DNA of 64,000 bases from Chloroflexota bacterium (GTDB lineage Bacteria > Chloroflexota > Anaerolineae > Anaerolineales > Anaerolineaceae), in contig CP069395.1 in assembly GCA_016887485.1 (NCBI GenBank), positions 115,737 through 179,736 of the forward strand, written 5' to 3'. Shown in pieces: positions 8,393-16,945 of the stretch. Position numbers and translations under genes: made by a program. The stretch's first letter is position 1, and each line of letters opens with the position of its first letter. The notes beneath the pieces are model-generated. The model was not told the origin of the DNA, made no database searches, and saw only the letters and a list, made by a program, of their open reading frames with translations.

Positions 8393-8486
8393 TCGAGAGC
8401 GCAGTTTTCTGTGACGATCGGCTGACTCCTCGCATCAACCCCTGCACCAACAGGGGAATTTGGCTTTCTGCAAAGAGAGCCGCTCT

Positions 8487-8516
8487 GACCGCTGCGTACC
8501 TCCGCAGCGGTCTTTC
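8487..8516 (+). terminator. Rho-independent terminator of small membrane protein gene
   Basis: GACCGCTGCG, a six-base loop and CGCAGCGGTC form a perfect 10-bp stem followed by TTTCGTT. A weaker hairpin (CCCCTG/CAGGGG) lies at 8439-8456. Confidence 0.75.
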
Positions 8517-8521
8517 GTTAA

Positions 8522-9649
8522 CTAATCTGCGCCATTTTCCCTGGCATACTTAAAGAGTTCAATCACATTCTCGGCGGGCACGTCCGCTTGCAAGTGATTG
8601 CAGGGGGCCAGGATGTAGCCGCCGCTGGGAGCCAGGTCCCGCAGGCAGCGGTCTACGTCGGCGCGGACGTCCGCCAGTGAACCGGGCATGGCGTGGGAGA
8701 TATCCACGCCGCCCAGGAAGCTGATCTGATCGCCATAGTCCTTTTTAACCTGGGCCGGATCCATCCCGCTGACCGGCTCGAGGGGGTGCACCACATCTAT
8801 ACCCATCTCGATGAAGTCCGGCACCAATTTCCCAATGGCGCCATCGGAATGGAGCATGATAGCGATATCCGGGCGCACTTCCCGCACTGCCGCAATGATC
8901 CGTTCCAGGCAGGGGCGGATCATTTTGCGGAAAAGGCGGGGGGAAAATAGCAGGTTGTCATTGGCGGCGTAGTCATCCCCGGGCAGTTCGATCAAATCCA
9001 TTGCCGGGCCGGCTACCTCCAGGTAATTTCGGGTCAGGCCGATGATGATGTCGGTCACCCGGTCCAGCAGTGCGCCGGCGAACTCCGGTTCCATCATCAT
9101 ATCCATCATGAAGTTTTCCATACTCCTCAGGTCACAAGCCATCTGATAGGGTCCATGCGAGACGACCATCCGGCCGATCACGAAATAGCCGCTGTCTTTC
9201 AGACTGGCAGCTCGTTCAGCTACCCCGGCAGTCCAGCGCGGGTCATTCACGTCCGGCCAGTCCACCAGCTCATCAATTGCGCCAATAGAGTAGGCATTCT
9301 TCAGCAGTCCCTCTGTGGCGGAATAGTAGGGATAGGTCTGTTTCCAGGGCTGACCAAAGTCATCATAGATCAGGTCGCCTTCCGGGGAAGGGTGGGTGGG
9401 ACTGGAGGGAGAAGCGCCGGGCCAGATCAGGCGCGTGTCCATTCCGAGAGCTTCCAGCAGCCGGTCATCCATATGGTTGACGGTATGCCCTTCACGGATC
9501 GGTGGCTCCGGTTCGCCTAAACCCAGCAGCTTGACCAGATCAAAATATAGGGGATCGACCAGGCCATACGGGCCGCCCCACAAGGCCAAAGGCACCCGGT
9601 CGGGCTGCTGGTGCTTGAGTGCGGTCTGGATGCGGGTTCTGGGGTCCAT
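8522..9649 (-). CDS. Uroporphyrinogen decarboxylase-like (MtaA/CmuA-type) protein
   Basis: 375 residues of the URO-D TIM-barrel superfamily, which includes heme decarboxylases and corrinoid-dependent methyltransferases. Visible family segments are RTRIQTALKHQQPDRVPL near the N-terminus, HPLEPVSGMD and FLGGVDISHAMP. The HSCG-type zinc motif of the methyltransferases reads HSDGAIG, so the zinc cysteine is absent. A true heme enzyme is unlikely, since such homologues are common in sugar-catabolic loci. The ATG at 9649 has AGGAGG five bases upstream; an ATG seven codons further up precedes that site and is rejected. Confidence 0.82.
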   Translation of the reverse strand: MDPRTRIQTALKHQQPDRVPLALWGGPYGLVDPLYFDLVKLLGLGEPEPPIREGHTVNHMDDRLLEALGMDTRLIWPGASPSSPTHPSPEGDLIYDDFGQPWKQTYPYYSATEGLLKNAYSIGAIDELVDWPDVNDPRWTAGVAERAASLKDSGYFVIGRMVVSHGPYQMACDLRSMENFMMDMMMEPEFAGALLDRVTDIIIGLTRNYLEVAGPAMDLIELPGDDYAANDNLLFSPRLFRKMIRPCLERIIAAVREVRPDIAIMLHSDGAIGKLVPDFIEMGIDVVHPLEPVSGMDPAQVKKDYGDQISFLGGVDISHAMPGSLADVRADVDRCLRDLAPSGGYILAPCNHLQADVPAENVIELFKYARENGAD

Positions 9650-9895
9650 CGGATCCTCCTGAGATGTCAATAAATGTGAAATAACGTTAGTTTATGTTTG
9701 CTTATGATACCTATTGGTGTGTTTGCCTGTATAATACTCCCGAATGGTGTTGTTCGCACGTGGTATTGCACCTGTGGGCCGGCACCATGATTATAAACCG
9801 TTCCAGCAGGGGTCAATTGAATTAATGGGTTGCATCGCTGCTGTGAGACTGTTATTTTTTCGGAATGGAACTTACTTTTGGAAAGGAGTCTCTTA

Positions 9896-11053
9896 ATGGC
9901 AAAGAAATTTAAAGTCGGTGTGGTGGGTGTCGGGTTCATCGGCCCCGCGCACATGGAAGGAATCCGGCGGCAGGGTTTTGAAGTTCTGGCAATTGGTGAG
10001 GCCAATCAGGAACTGGCCGAAGCCGCTGCCGAGCGTTTATTGGTGCCAAAAGCCTATGGCGACTTCAACGACCTGGTCAATGACCCGGAGATTGACGTGG
10101 TGCATATTGCATCCCCAAACTTCCTCCATTTCAAGCATGCCAAGGCAGCCCTCGAAGCGGGCAAGCATGTGATCTGCGAAAAGCCGCTGGCGATGACCGC
10201 TGAGGAATCAGCGGAACTGGTGCGGCTTGCGGAAGAGAAGGGCCTGGTGAATGCGGTCAATTTCAACATCCGCTTTTATCCCCTGGTGCATGAAGCCAAG
10301 GCGCGGGTCGCAGCCGGTGAGCTGGGCGATAAGATCTACATCATTCAGGGTTCCTACTTGCAGGACTGGCTGCTCTATGACACGGACTGGAACTGGCGGC
10401 TGGAGCCTGAACTGGGTGGTGACCTGCGTGCGGTGGCTGATATCGGCTCACACTGGATGGACCTGGTGACCTTTATCACCGGAACTCGGATCAGCTCAGT
10501 GTTTGCGGATTTCGAGACCTTTCTGCCCATCCGGCGCAAACCCACCAAGAAGATCGACACCTTCGGTGGCAAGATCGAAGTCGATATGACCTATGAGGAG
10601 AAGGAAATCCGTACGGAGGATTATGCCTCTGTGCTGCTCAAGTTTGAGAATGGCGCCCGGGGTGTGATGACCGTGTCGCAGGTCTCCAGCGGCCGCAAGA
10701 ACCGGTTGTTCTTTGAGATCGACGGCTCAGAATCCTCAATCGTTTGGAATTCGGAAGTTCCCAACGAATTGATGATCGGTCACCGGCCGGAACCCAATCA
10801 GGTGTTGATCAAGGACCCCTCCCTGATGAGCGAGGATGTACGCTGGACGGCTTCCTATCCCGGTGGGCATGCCGAAGGCTTCCCGGACACCTTCAAACAC
10901 CTGCAGATGGCGGTCTATCGCTACATCGCTGCCGGTGACTATAGCGTAAAACCTGACTTCCCGACCTTCCGTGACGGCCATAACACCATTTTGGTCGATG
11001 AGGCGATCCTGAAGAGCGCCCGCGAAGGCGGCTGGGTGGATGTTGCGTATTAA
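9896..11053 (+). CDS. Gfo/Idh/MocA family dehydrogenase (second module)
   Basis: 385 residues. The Rossmann motif [12 protein letters not shown] is close to the start, with the signature [15 protein letters not shown] and the catalytic-region histidine in [19 protein letters not shown] lies eight bases before this ATG, so the longer open frame from 9830 is not used. It is the first gene of a plus-strand operon with an isomerase and a zinc-type ROK kinase, mirroring the first module. It is likely to oxidise a sugar or sugar derivative with NAD(P); the substrate is not evident. Confidence 0.9.
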   Translation: MAKKFKVGVVGVGFIGPAHMEGIRRQGFEVLAIGEANQELAEAAAERLLVPKAYGDFNDLVNDPEIDVVHIASPNFLHFKHAKAALEAGKHVICEKPLAMTAEESAELVRLAEEKGLVNAVNFNIRFYPLVHEAKARVAAGELGDKIYIIQGSYLQDWLLYDTDWNWRLEPELGGDLRAVADIGSHWMDLVTFITGTRISSVFADFETFLPIRRKPTKKIDTFGGKIEVDMTYEEKEIRTEDYASVLLKFENGARGVMTVSQVSSGRKNRLFFEIDGSESSIVWNSEVPNELMIGHRPEPNQVLIKDPSLMSEDVRWTASYPGGHAEGFPDTFKHLQMAVYRYIAAGDYSVKPDFPTFRDGHNTILVDEAILKSAREGGWVDVAY

Positions 11054-11084
11054 TTCGGATTAGAACCAACTGGAGGAATGGAAA

Positions 11085-12002
11085 ATGAAACTCGGTTTGA
11101 TGACTGCTGCTTTCCCCGGCAAGAGCTTAAAGGAAGTGGCCGAATGGGCTGCTCCCAATGGATTTGAAATGCTGGAACTGGCCTGCTGGCCGGTGGGTAA
11201 GGCCACCCGCCGTTATGCAGGTGTGACCACTCTGAATGTGACCGATCTGGATAAGAAGGGCGCCGATGAGGCCCGGGCCATCATGAAGGCCAATGGGTTG
11301 GAAATCTCCTCCCTGGGTTACTATCCTAACCCGCTGCATCCCGATCCGGAACATAGCGAAGTTGTGATCGGCCACCTGAAGAAGGTGATCGATGCTGCGG
11401 CTCTGGTGATGGATGAACCGATTGTTGGTACTTTTGTTGGCCGCGACAAAGATAAGACGATTGAGGCAAATCTTGATGCTTTCGCCAAGGTCTGGCCGTC
11501 AATCATCCATTATGCCAAGGAACGCGGCGTGAAGGTCGCAATTGAAAACTGCCCGATGATCTTCTCCAATGATGAATGGCCTGGTGGCAATAACCTGGCT
11601 TCAACGCCGGCGATCTGGCGAAAAATGTTCGAGATCATCCCTGATGAGAACTTCGGCCTGAACCTCGACCCTTCGCACCTGATCTGGTTGATGATCGACT
11701 CTAAGCGGGTGGTGCGCGAATTCGCGGACCGCATCTTCCATGTGCACGCCAAGGACCTTGAGATTGACCGGGAAGGCCTTTATGAAAACGGCATCCTCTC
11801 CCTGGGCATGGGCTGGCAGATTCCCAGGCTGCCCGGCTTGGGCGAAGTGGACTGGCCCGGCTTCATCAGCGCACTCTATCGCTGGGGCTATGACTATGTC
11901 CTCTCGATTGAGCATGAGGACCGCAAGTTTGAAGGTACAGAAGAGTTGGTTAAACGCGGTTTTGAGATCTCTCGGGATGTCTTGAAACCCTATCTTCATT
12001 AA
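11085..12002 (+). CDS. Sugar phosphate isomerase/epimerase (second module)
   Basis: 305 residues of the xylose-isomerase-like TIM-barrel superfamily. Metal-site segments are visible: VAIENCPMIF, GLNLDPSHLIWL, HVHAKDLEI and SIEHEDRKFEG. A clear site (TGGAGGAATGGAAAATG) gives the start. It lies 31 bases after the dehydrogenase and before the kinase gene. Together the three genes describe oxidation, isomerisation and phosphorylation of one compound. Confidence 0.9.
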   Translation: MKLGLMTAAFPGKSLKEVAEWAAPNGFEMLELACWPVGKATRRYAGVTTLNVTDLDKKGADEARAIMKANGLEISSLGYYPNPLHPDPEHSEVVIGHLKKVIDAAALVMDEPIVGTFVGRDKDKTIEANLDAFAKVWPSIIHYAKERGVKVAIENCPMIFSNDEWPGGNNLASTPAIWRKMFEIIPDENFGLNLDPSHLIWLMIDSKRVVREFADRIFHVHAKDLEIDREGLYENGILSLGMGWQIPRLPGLGEVDWPGFISALYRWGYDYVLSIEHEDRKFEGTEELVKRGFEISRDVLKPYLH

Positions 12003-12023
12003 GTGAGACCCTTAGACCAAAAT

Positions 12024-12047
12024 CCATCTCTCATTTTTGAGAGATGG
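12024..12047 (+). other. Intercistronic hairpin upstream of ROK kinase
   Basis: CCATCTCTCA, loop TTTT and TGAGAGATGG form a perfect 10-bp stem. It is not followed by a T-run, so a stability or processing role within the operon is more likely than termination. Confidence 0.5.
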
Positions 12048-12103
12048 AAGGTATTATTAGCATAGATTTAAAAAAAGTCATTATTACCTTTGGAGTCTCA
12101 AAG

Positions 12104-13087
12104 ATGAAGATATTTGTTGGATGCGACCTGGGCGGCACGAACATCAAAGCCGGCCTGGTCAACGTAGAAGATGGACACGTTCTGATCTCGGATTCGGCCC
12201 CAACGCTTTCCCGTCAGGGACCGGAATCGGTGATGGAGCGGATCGCGAATCTGATCACGGATTTGATTGCCCAATCCGGGGTGAATAAGGACGAGATCGG
12301 CGGGTTGGGAATCAGTGCGCCGGGCGTTATCGACCTAGAAACCAACACCACTGAGTTCTTGCCCAACCTGTATGGTGAATGGCGCGGTATTCCAGTGGGT
12401 GAGCGGATCGAATCCTACATCGGGATGAAAATCGTCATGCTGAATGATGTCCGCGCGATCACCTACGGTGAGTGGGCATTTGGCGCGGGCAAAGGAGTCG
12501 ATTCGATGGCCTGCTTTGCACTGGGCACGGGTGTTGGCGGCGGCCTGGTGATCAATAACGAATTGGTATTGGGTATCGGCGGAACCGCCGGCGAACTTGG
12601 CCACCAAACGGTGGACCCCAATGGACCAAAATGCGGCTGTGGTAATTATGGCTGTGTGGAAGTCTTCTGTTCCGGCCCGGCCATTGCCGCCGAGGCCGCA
12701 CGCGGCGTTCGCCAGGGCTGGAAGACTAAGATTGTGGATCTGATTGACCATGACCTCAACCAACTGACCGCGGAAGTGGTTGCCAAAGCGGCTGAGATGG
12801 GGGATGAATGGGCGCTGGAGGTTTGGAAACGGGTCGGCAAGTACCTTGGGATCGGTGTGGCGAATGTGCTGACCTCCGTGGGTGCCCGCCGGGTGGTGAT
12901 TGGCGGCGGTGTGGCCAAAGCCGGTGACCTGCTGCTTGATCCGGTTCGTCAGGAGGTGGCAAATCGCGCATTTCTGATACCATCCGATATCGTGGAGATC
13001 GTGGAAGCCAAACTGGGCACCGATGCCGGGATCGTTGGCATGGCAGCCTGGAGTGCGCGGAAGCATGGTGTTCAGGTGGATATATAA
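12104..13087 (+). CDS. ROK-family kinase (glucokinase-like, zinc type)
   Basis: 327 residues with all classical ROK features: GCDLGGTNIKAG phosphate motif, catalytic LNDVRAITYGEWAFG (Asp), sugar-contact GTAGELGHQTV and the zinc motif CGCGNYGCVE. Such enzymes phosphorylate glucose, fructose, mannose or N-acetylhexosamines with ATP. The ATG at 12104 has GGAG nearby; the frame is open back to 12044, but that ATG falls inside the hairpin. It is the last gene of the second module and is followed by a strong terminator. Confidence 0.9.
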   Translation: MKIFVGCDLGGTNIKAGLVNVEDGHVLISDSAPTLSRQGPESVMERIANLITDLIAQSGVNKDEIGGLGISAPGVIDLETNTTEFLPNLYGEWRGIPVGERIESYIGMKIVMLNDVRAITYGEWAFGAGKGVDSMACFALGTGVGGGLVINNELVLGIGGTAGELGHQTVDPNGPKCGCGNYGCVEVFCSGPAIAAEAARGVRQGWKTKIVDLIDHDLNQLTAEVVAKAAEMGDEWALEVWKRVGKYLGIGVANVLTSVGARRVVIGGGVAKAGDLLLDPVRQEVANRAFLIPSDIVEIVEAKLGTDAGIVGMAAWSARKHGVQVDI

Positions 13088-13118
13088 GAGCAGAGAAAGT
13101 TAAATTGATAAATCAAAT

Positions 13119-13143
13119 AAGAGACGCTGTTGCAGCGTCTCTT
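13119..13143. terminator. Bidirectional terminator
   Basis: AAGAGACGCTG, loop TTG and CAGCGTCTCTT form an 11-bp stem between convergent genes. T-rich sequence follows on both strands, so it can serve the ROK kinase operon and the minus-strand lipoprotein. Confidence 0.75.
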
Positions 13144-13164
13144 GTCTTATGTAAATTTATTCGG

Positions 13165-13716
13165 TTAATCCGGTTTGTAAGTCGTTCGGAGGTCTTTCAT
13201 GCTGCCCGTCTCATCTCGAAAAACAAAGGTGATTTGCTTGACCAATTCGTGAATCGACCAGCATTGGCGTACTGCGTTATTTGGACGAAAGGTGATTTCA
13301 TTGGTCGTGCCTGGCTGCAGGAATATGGTCTTTGGTTGAAAGTCGGTAGGTGAAGTGGATTGGCTAAAATAACTTCTACCCCAACTTGCGCCATCCTCAT
13401 ATTTAACCGCGAGCGTGAGTTTAATGTAACAACCGTTCACTGCATCATCACTGCAGGTTAGCTGAAGTGTGACGAAAGGATGTTGGTAATTGCTATTATC
13501 ACACACAAATCCTTCATGTATCCGAGTAAATCCTACTTCAATGAGCTTCACTTGCAAATCGCCATAGGATAACTGGTTTTGATCATCAAATTTCACCTGC
13601 TGGGTAGAGCAGGCTGTGAGAAAATTGGTTAATAATAGGAGGATCGCAAGTAGAGTGATCTTATTCTTGTGGAGTTGGCTGGGGTGTAAATCTCGATGGT
13701 TTTGAGTGAGCATCAT
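13165..13716 (-). CDS. Hypothetical lipoprotein
   Basis: 183 residues with a lipoprotein signal peptide (ITLLAILLLLTNFLTAC; lipobox LTAC at about residues 33-36), preceded by an unusually long polar N-region. The mature part has paired cysteines (VCDN, TCSD, GCYI) that could form disulfides outside the membrane, and beta-rich sequence. No family was recognised. Start choice between two adjacent ATG codons is uncertain; AAGGA lies upstream. Confidence 0.75.
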   Translation of the reverse strand: MMLTQNHRDLHPSQLHKNKITLLAILLLLTNFLTACSTQQVKFDDQNQLSYGDLQVKLIEVGFTRIHEGFVCDNSNYQHPFVTLQLTCSDDAVNGCYIKLTLAVKYEDGASWGRSYFSQSTSPTDFQPKTIFLQPGTTNEITFRPNNAVRQCWSIHELVKQITFVFRDETGSMKDLRTTYKPD

Positions 13717-13806
13717 TCATCTTCCTTGGAAACCAGTTATGTGATGGGTGATAGCGGGTTTTAGCGATAAGATTATAATGCCATTCCAATGTGATAGGAG
13801 GTAGTT

Positions 13807-14220
13807 TTGACAACGGAAACTGAGAGACTCGAGGTTGAAAAGGTTATTTGTGATTCGATCGGCTGGGCGTTGACAAAAGACATTGACCGCCTGTATTCGA
13901 TTTTGGCGGATGATGAGGATTTCTTTATTTACCATCCCGATTCACAATCAACCATCGTTGGTTTCAAAGCCTTCAAAACCTTTGGTGAAGGCATTTGGCT
14001 GAAGGATGAATTTAAAGCGACTGATTTTGCCGTTCGCGACATGAGGATTAAATTCGCAGAGTTGGGGAATGCCGCCTGGTTCTCGTGCTTCCTGGACGAT
14101 CACGCCGAATGGAAAGGCCAGCCGATTGGATGGGATAATTGCCGCTGGACCGGCACCCTTGAAAAGCGGTCAGGTCAATGGGTGATTGTCCAAATGCATT
14201 TCTCATTCCCGAAGGATTGA
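13807..14220 (+). CDS. SnoaL/NTF2-like protein
   Basis: 137 residues with the cone-shaped NTF2/SnoaL-like fold pattern: ERLEVEKVICDSIGWALTKDIDRLYSILADD at the N-terminus and WTGTLEKRSGQWVIVQMHFSFP at the C-terminus. The start is TTG, with a full AGGAGG five bases upstream and no competing ATG. The fold is used for small-molecule binding or isomerase activity; nothing here identifies a ligand. A terminator follows at 14296. Confidence 0.8.
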   Translation: MTTETERLEVEKVICDSIGWALTKDIDRLYSILADDEDFFIYHPDSQSTIVGFKAFKTFGEGIWLKDEFKATDFAVRDMRIKFAELGNAAWFSCFLDDHAEWKGQPIGWDNCRWTGTLEKRSGQWVIVQMHFSFPKD

Positions 14221-14295
14221 GTGGGGTAGTAAGTAGATCAGGTATCGAGCAGGCGAAGGGTGTGGATATAACGAAAAAGTTGAAATTGAGTTTTC

Positions 14296-14323
14296 AAGAG
14301 ACATTGAAAACAATGTCTCTTTT
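14296..14323 (+). terminator. Rho-independent terminator
   Basis: AAGAGACATTG, loop AAAA and CAATGTCTCTT form an 11-bp stem running into TTTTCC, downstream of the SnoaL-like gene. Confidence 0.75.
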
Positions 14324-14342
14324 CCGTTAATCCCTTTCTTGT

Positions 14343-14393
14343 CCCTTTCTCTCGACGAGGGAAGGGCGCCAAAGGTCGGATGGGGTGGATTCG
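14343..14393 (+). repeat. Dispersed GGGAAGGG-GCC repeat, copy 1
   Basis: A short hairpin (CCCTTTCTC / GAGGGAAGGG) is followed by GGCGCCAAAGGTCGGATGGG and then GTGGATTCG. The same layout occurs at 30526-30577 and, in part, at 63675-63716. This is consistent with a REP-like dispersed repeat. Confidence 0.55.
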
Positions 14394-14414
14394 ACATACC
14401 ACCTATCCAAAATA

Positions 14415-14481
14415 CTCTGTGTAAGGGTATACAGAGAATTTTAAAAGATAAATTGTGCGATTTTAAATTTTCGTCTATACT
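14415..14481 (+). promoter_or_regulatory. Promoter and palindrome upstream of GIY-YIG gene
   Basis: TTGTGC (14453-14458), a 17-base spacer and TATACT (14476-14481). Upstream, CTCTGTGTA (14415-14423) and TATACAGAG (14428-14436) are near-perfect inverted arms that may bind the winged-helix domain of the encoded protein. Confidence 0.45.
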
Positions 14482-14522
14482 GCGATTGAAGGTTTACATA
14501 GAAAATTGATTTGGAGGAAATT

Positions 14523-15194
14523 ATGACTAGGGCAGAAAGGATTTTGGCGTTACTTAATGAAGGGGATGGGCTAACAGATCGGGAAATTACAGATATTGTT
14601 GATGGACCTAGAAAACCTCAACAACCAGTAAATCGGAAATGTAACGAGTTAGCGAAAAAGGGGAAAATTATCAGACGTTATAGAGAGGATGGAAAGCTAG
14701 GGAATTATCTTTGCACGAGTAAAGAGGATATCCCTAATAGTACTGAAATTAAGAATGAGGTTCAGAAATTAACAGGGATAGAAAGCAGTCCCCATGGTTT
14801 AGCTATAGAACAATTGGTAAATCTGGGTTTTGAAAAAGTTGGTTTTTGGATGTTACAAGATAAGGAATTGATATTCGATCTTGTAAAAAACTCTGAAGAT
14901 GAGAAGATTCTCTATGCATTTGTTGTTAATGGTGATATTAAATATATTGGAAAGTCAATTCAATCGCTTCAAAAAAGAATATACCTCTATAAAGTTGGTC
15001 ATGATTCGCAAAAGACAAATTTCAGAGTCAATGCTGAATTGGTTACCGCACTATCTACAACAGATAAAGTTGATATTTATGCATTTATTCCAAAGATACC
15101 GTTATTTTATTCTGATGTGGAAATTGATTTGGCTGCCGGATTGGAAAGCGGAATAATAGAGAAATTCAATCCGGAATGGAATATTCAAAAATAA
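14523..15194 (+). CDS. Winged-helix plus GIY-YIG domain protein
   Basis: 223 residues. The N-terminal 60 or so resemble a winged helix (ERILALLNEGDGLTDREI and VNRKCNELAKKGKIIRRY). The C-terminal 100 match a GIY-YIG nuclease-like domain: LYAFVVNGDIKYIGKS, an Arg in SLQKRIYLY, and the terminal GLESGIIEKFNPEWN with Glu and Asn. GGAGG is five bases before this ATG. The gene is much more AT-rich than its neighbours and stands alone, which suggests horizontal transfer. The first motif is degenerate (LYAF for GIYY), so catalysis is uncertain. It could be a defence-related nuclease or a regulator. Confidence 0.72.
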   Translation: MTRAERILALLNEGDGLTDREITDIVDGPRKPQQPVNRKCNELAKKGKIIRRYREDGKLGNYLCTSKEDIPNSTEIKNEVQKLTGIESSPHGLAIEQLVNLGFEKVGFWMLQDKELIFDLVKNSEDEKILYAFVVNGDIKYIGKSIQSLQKRIYLYKVGHDSQKTNFRVNAELVTALSTTDKVDIYAFIPKIPLFYSDVEIDLAAGLESGIIEKFNPEWNIQK

Positions 15195-15233
15195 ACAAGG
15201 TCCGGCTGCCCAGAGGCATCGGCAGCCGGACCT
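15186..15233 (-). terminator. Terminator of second deoC gene
   Basis: A 13-bp stem (AGGTCCGGCTGCC at 15233-15221 and GGCAGCCGGACCT at 15210-15198, read on the minus strand) is followed by TTGTTTATTTTT. Confidence 0.8.
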
Positions 15234-15256
15234 ACAAAAGAAGTAGATAAAGAAGC

Positions 15257-15973
15257 CTATCCGTAAGTCTCGTCGTATTCTTTCATCAGGTTGGTTGTGC
15301 GGCTCACACCAAAGCGGGTGGCGCCAATTTCGATCACTTCAAGGGCATCCTTCAGCCGGCGAACACCCTGAGCGGCCTTCACCTGGACCTTGTCGCTGAC
15401 TGAGGCCCGCATCAGGCGCAGAATATCATTCGTGTAGCCGACAGTCTCACCGAATTCGTTTTTATAGGGGGAAGAGGCAAAGCCGGAGCTGGTCTTGACG
15501 AAGTCGCCACCGGCTGCTTCAATCAGCTGGCAGGCTTTGACGATCAGGTCCATATCCTCATAATAGCCGGTTTCCAAAATCACCTTGACGGTGAGGCCCT
15601 GAGCGGCTTCCACTACGGCCGCGATGTCATCCTGCACGAACTGGTAATCGCCGCCGAAAAGCGCACCCAGGTTCAGTACCATATCAATTTCCTCAGCACC
15701 CTGGTCAATTACCTGTTTAGTCTCGAAAACCTTGGTCTCGGTGGTATCATATCCCAGCGGGAAGCAGATTACGGGGTTCACGAGCACGCCGGTGCCCTTG
15801 AGGATCTCCGCAGCCAGCGCTGTATAGCAGGGTTTGATTGTTGCTGAGGCCACCTGCTCCTTGATTGCCACTTCCAGGCCCTTGATCGTATCTTCGCGGG
15901 TGAGGGTGGGCTTGAGCAGGGAGTGGTCAATCATCTTTGAAAGTTCAAGTCGTGTAATGGGGGCTTTTGTCAT
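15257..15973 (-). CDS. deoC: Deoxyribose-phosphate aldolase (second DeoC)
   Basis: 238 residues. Schiff-base Lys160 in DFVKTSSGF, Lys199 in VQVKAAQG and Asp97 in EEIDMVLNLG are all present. Sequence differs substantially from the copy at 3295, including a two-residue change in the barrel end (AAQGVRR for AAGKSGT). AAGGAG lies ten bases before the ATG. It is single, ends in its own terminator and diverges from a DeoR-type regulator that probably controls it. With phosphopentomutase at 38307 it would complete deoxynucleoside sugar breakdown. Confidence 0.92.
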   Translation of the reverse strand: MTKAPITRLELSKMIDHSLLKPTLTREDTIKGLEVAIKEQVASATIKPCYTALAAEILKGTGVLVNPVICFPLGYDTTETKVFETKQVIDQGAEEIDMVLNLGALFGGDYQFVQDDIAAVVEAAQGLTVKVILETGYYEDMDLIVKACQLIEAAGGDFVKTSSGFASSPYKNEFGETVGYTNDILRLMRASVSDKVQVKAAQGVRRLKDALEVIEIGATRFGVSRTTNLMKEYDETYG

Positions 15974-16026
15974 TTTAATAATTCTCCTTGAGTTACCGGA
16001 AAGGGTCTCCGGGGATTGACGTTTCA

Positions 16027-16085
16027 GATAACAGATATTATCATTTATTTGGCGTACGTGTTATATAATGTTACTAATTGTTATC
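16027..16085. promoter_or_regulatory. Divergent deoC/DeoR control region
   Basis: GATAACA (16027-16033) and TGTTATC (16079-16085) are inverted copies flanking TATAAT (16064-16069, plus strand), a likely operator pair for the DeoR-type regulator. GTACGTGTTA at 16054-16063 also matches the degenerate O2 half of the GntR operator. Confidence 0.45.
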
Positions 16086-16097
16086 AAAGGATAGAAA

Positions 16098-16907
16098 ATG
16101 CTGCAATTGGAGCGTCAAAACCAGCTTTTACAGTGGCTTCAGCATAAGGGGTTTCTCTCAACGATAGATGTCGCCAAGCATTTTTGCGTCTCCCAAATGA
16201 CCATCTGGCGGGATATTGAATCCCTGGAAGAGCAGGGGCTGGTCAAGCGCGTGCATGGCGGGCTGGCTATCCCGGAATGGGAGCTGGGCAGCCAGGGCGA
16301 ACTGTTGGAGAGTGGGGTGCCAGGGACGCACCACGGTTATCCTTTCCCAGCCGGCTTGCAGGATCCCCGGCGGATCGCTTTGGGCAAATATGTAGCTCGG
16401 GAGATCATTAGACCTGGCGATGACTTGATTTTGGAAGGGGGCAGCACGGTGGCCTGCGTGATCCCGCACCTCGATGCCCCGAACCTGACGGTGATCACCA
16501 ACGGGCTGAACACGCTGACCCTGGCCCAGGTCTATGATACGATCCAGACCGTACTTTGCTGTGGTGGTGTGCTCAACCAACCCAACGCGATCTTCATCGG
16601 TCCGCAGGCGGAGAACTTTTTCCATGCTTACCGGGTGGACCGGGCTTTAGTGAGCGCTGCCGGGCTGACTCTTAAGGAAGGATTGGTGGATCCATCACCA
16701 ATTTATGATAGTATGAAGCGGGTGATGTGCCGAAGTGCCCGGGAGCGGATTGCAATGATTGATTCAACCAAGATTGGCAAGAGCGCGCTCTCACGAGTGA
16801 TGGGACTGCCTGAAATAGACATTCTGGTCACAAACAGCGACGCAGACCCCGGAATCGTCCAGGCGATCACTGAAATGGGCGTGGATGTTCATTTGGTGCC
16901 CGCATGA
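16098..16907 (+). CDS. DeoR-family transcriptional regulator
   Basis: 269 residues. The N-terminal DeoR helix-turn-helix is clear (RQNQLLQWLQHKGFLSTIDV, then VSQMTIWRDIESLEEQGLVKRVHGG). The C-terminal sugar-phosphate sensor domain follows, with GDDLILEGGSTVACVIPHL, TVITNGLNTL and DSTKIGKSAL. Such repressors bind phosphorylated sugars. It diverges from deoC and is followed 38 bases later by mannose-6-phosphate isomerase, so both are candidate targets. Confidence 0.92.
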   Translation: MLQLERQNQLLQWLQHKGFLSTIDVAKHFCVSQMTIWRDIESLEEQGLVKRVHGGLAIPEWELGSQGELLESGVPGTHHGYPFPAGLQDPRRIALGKYVAREIIRPGDDLILEGGSTVACVIPHLDAPNLTVITNGLNTLTLAQVYDTIQTVLCCGGVLNQPNAIFIGPQAENFFHAYRVDRALVSAAGLTLKEGLVDPSPIYDSMKRVMCRSARERIAMIDSTKIGKSALSRVMGLPEIDILVTNSDADPGIVQAITEMGVDVHLVPA

Positions 16908-16945
16908 ACCATGAAATGTAGTATCGTTAAGGCAGAATAATTTCA

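Noticed and set aside
9830..9895. N-terminal extension of the second dehydrogenase from 9830
   Set aside because: AAAGGAG precedes ATG 9896, and the extension does not look like part of the Rossmann fold.
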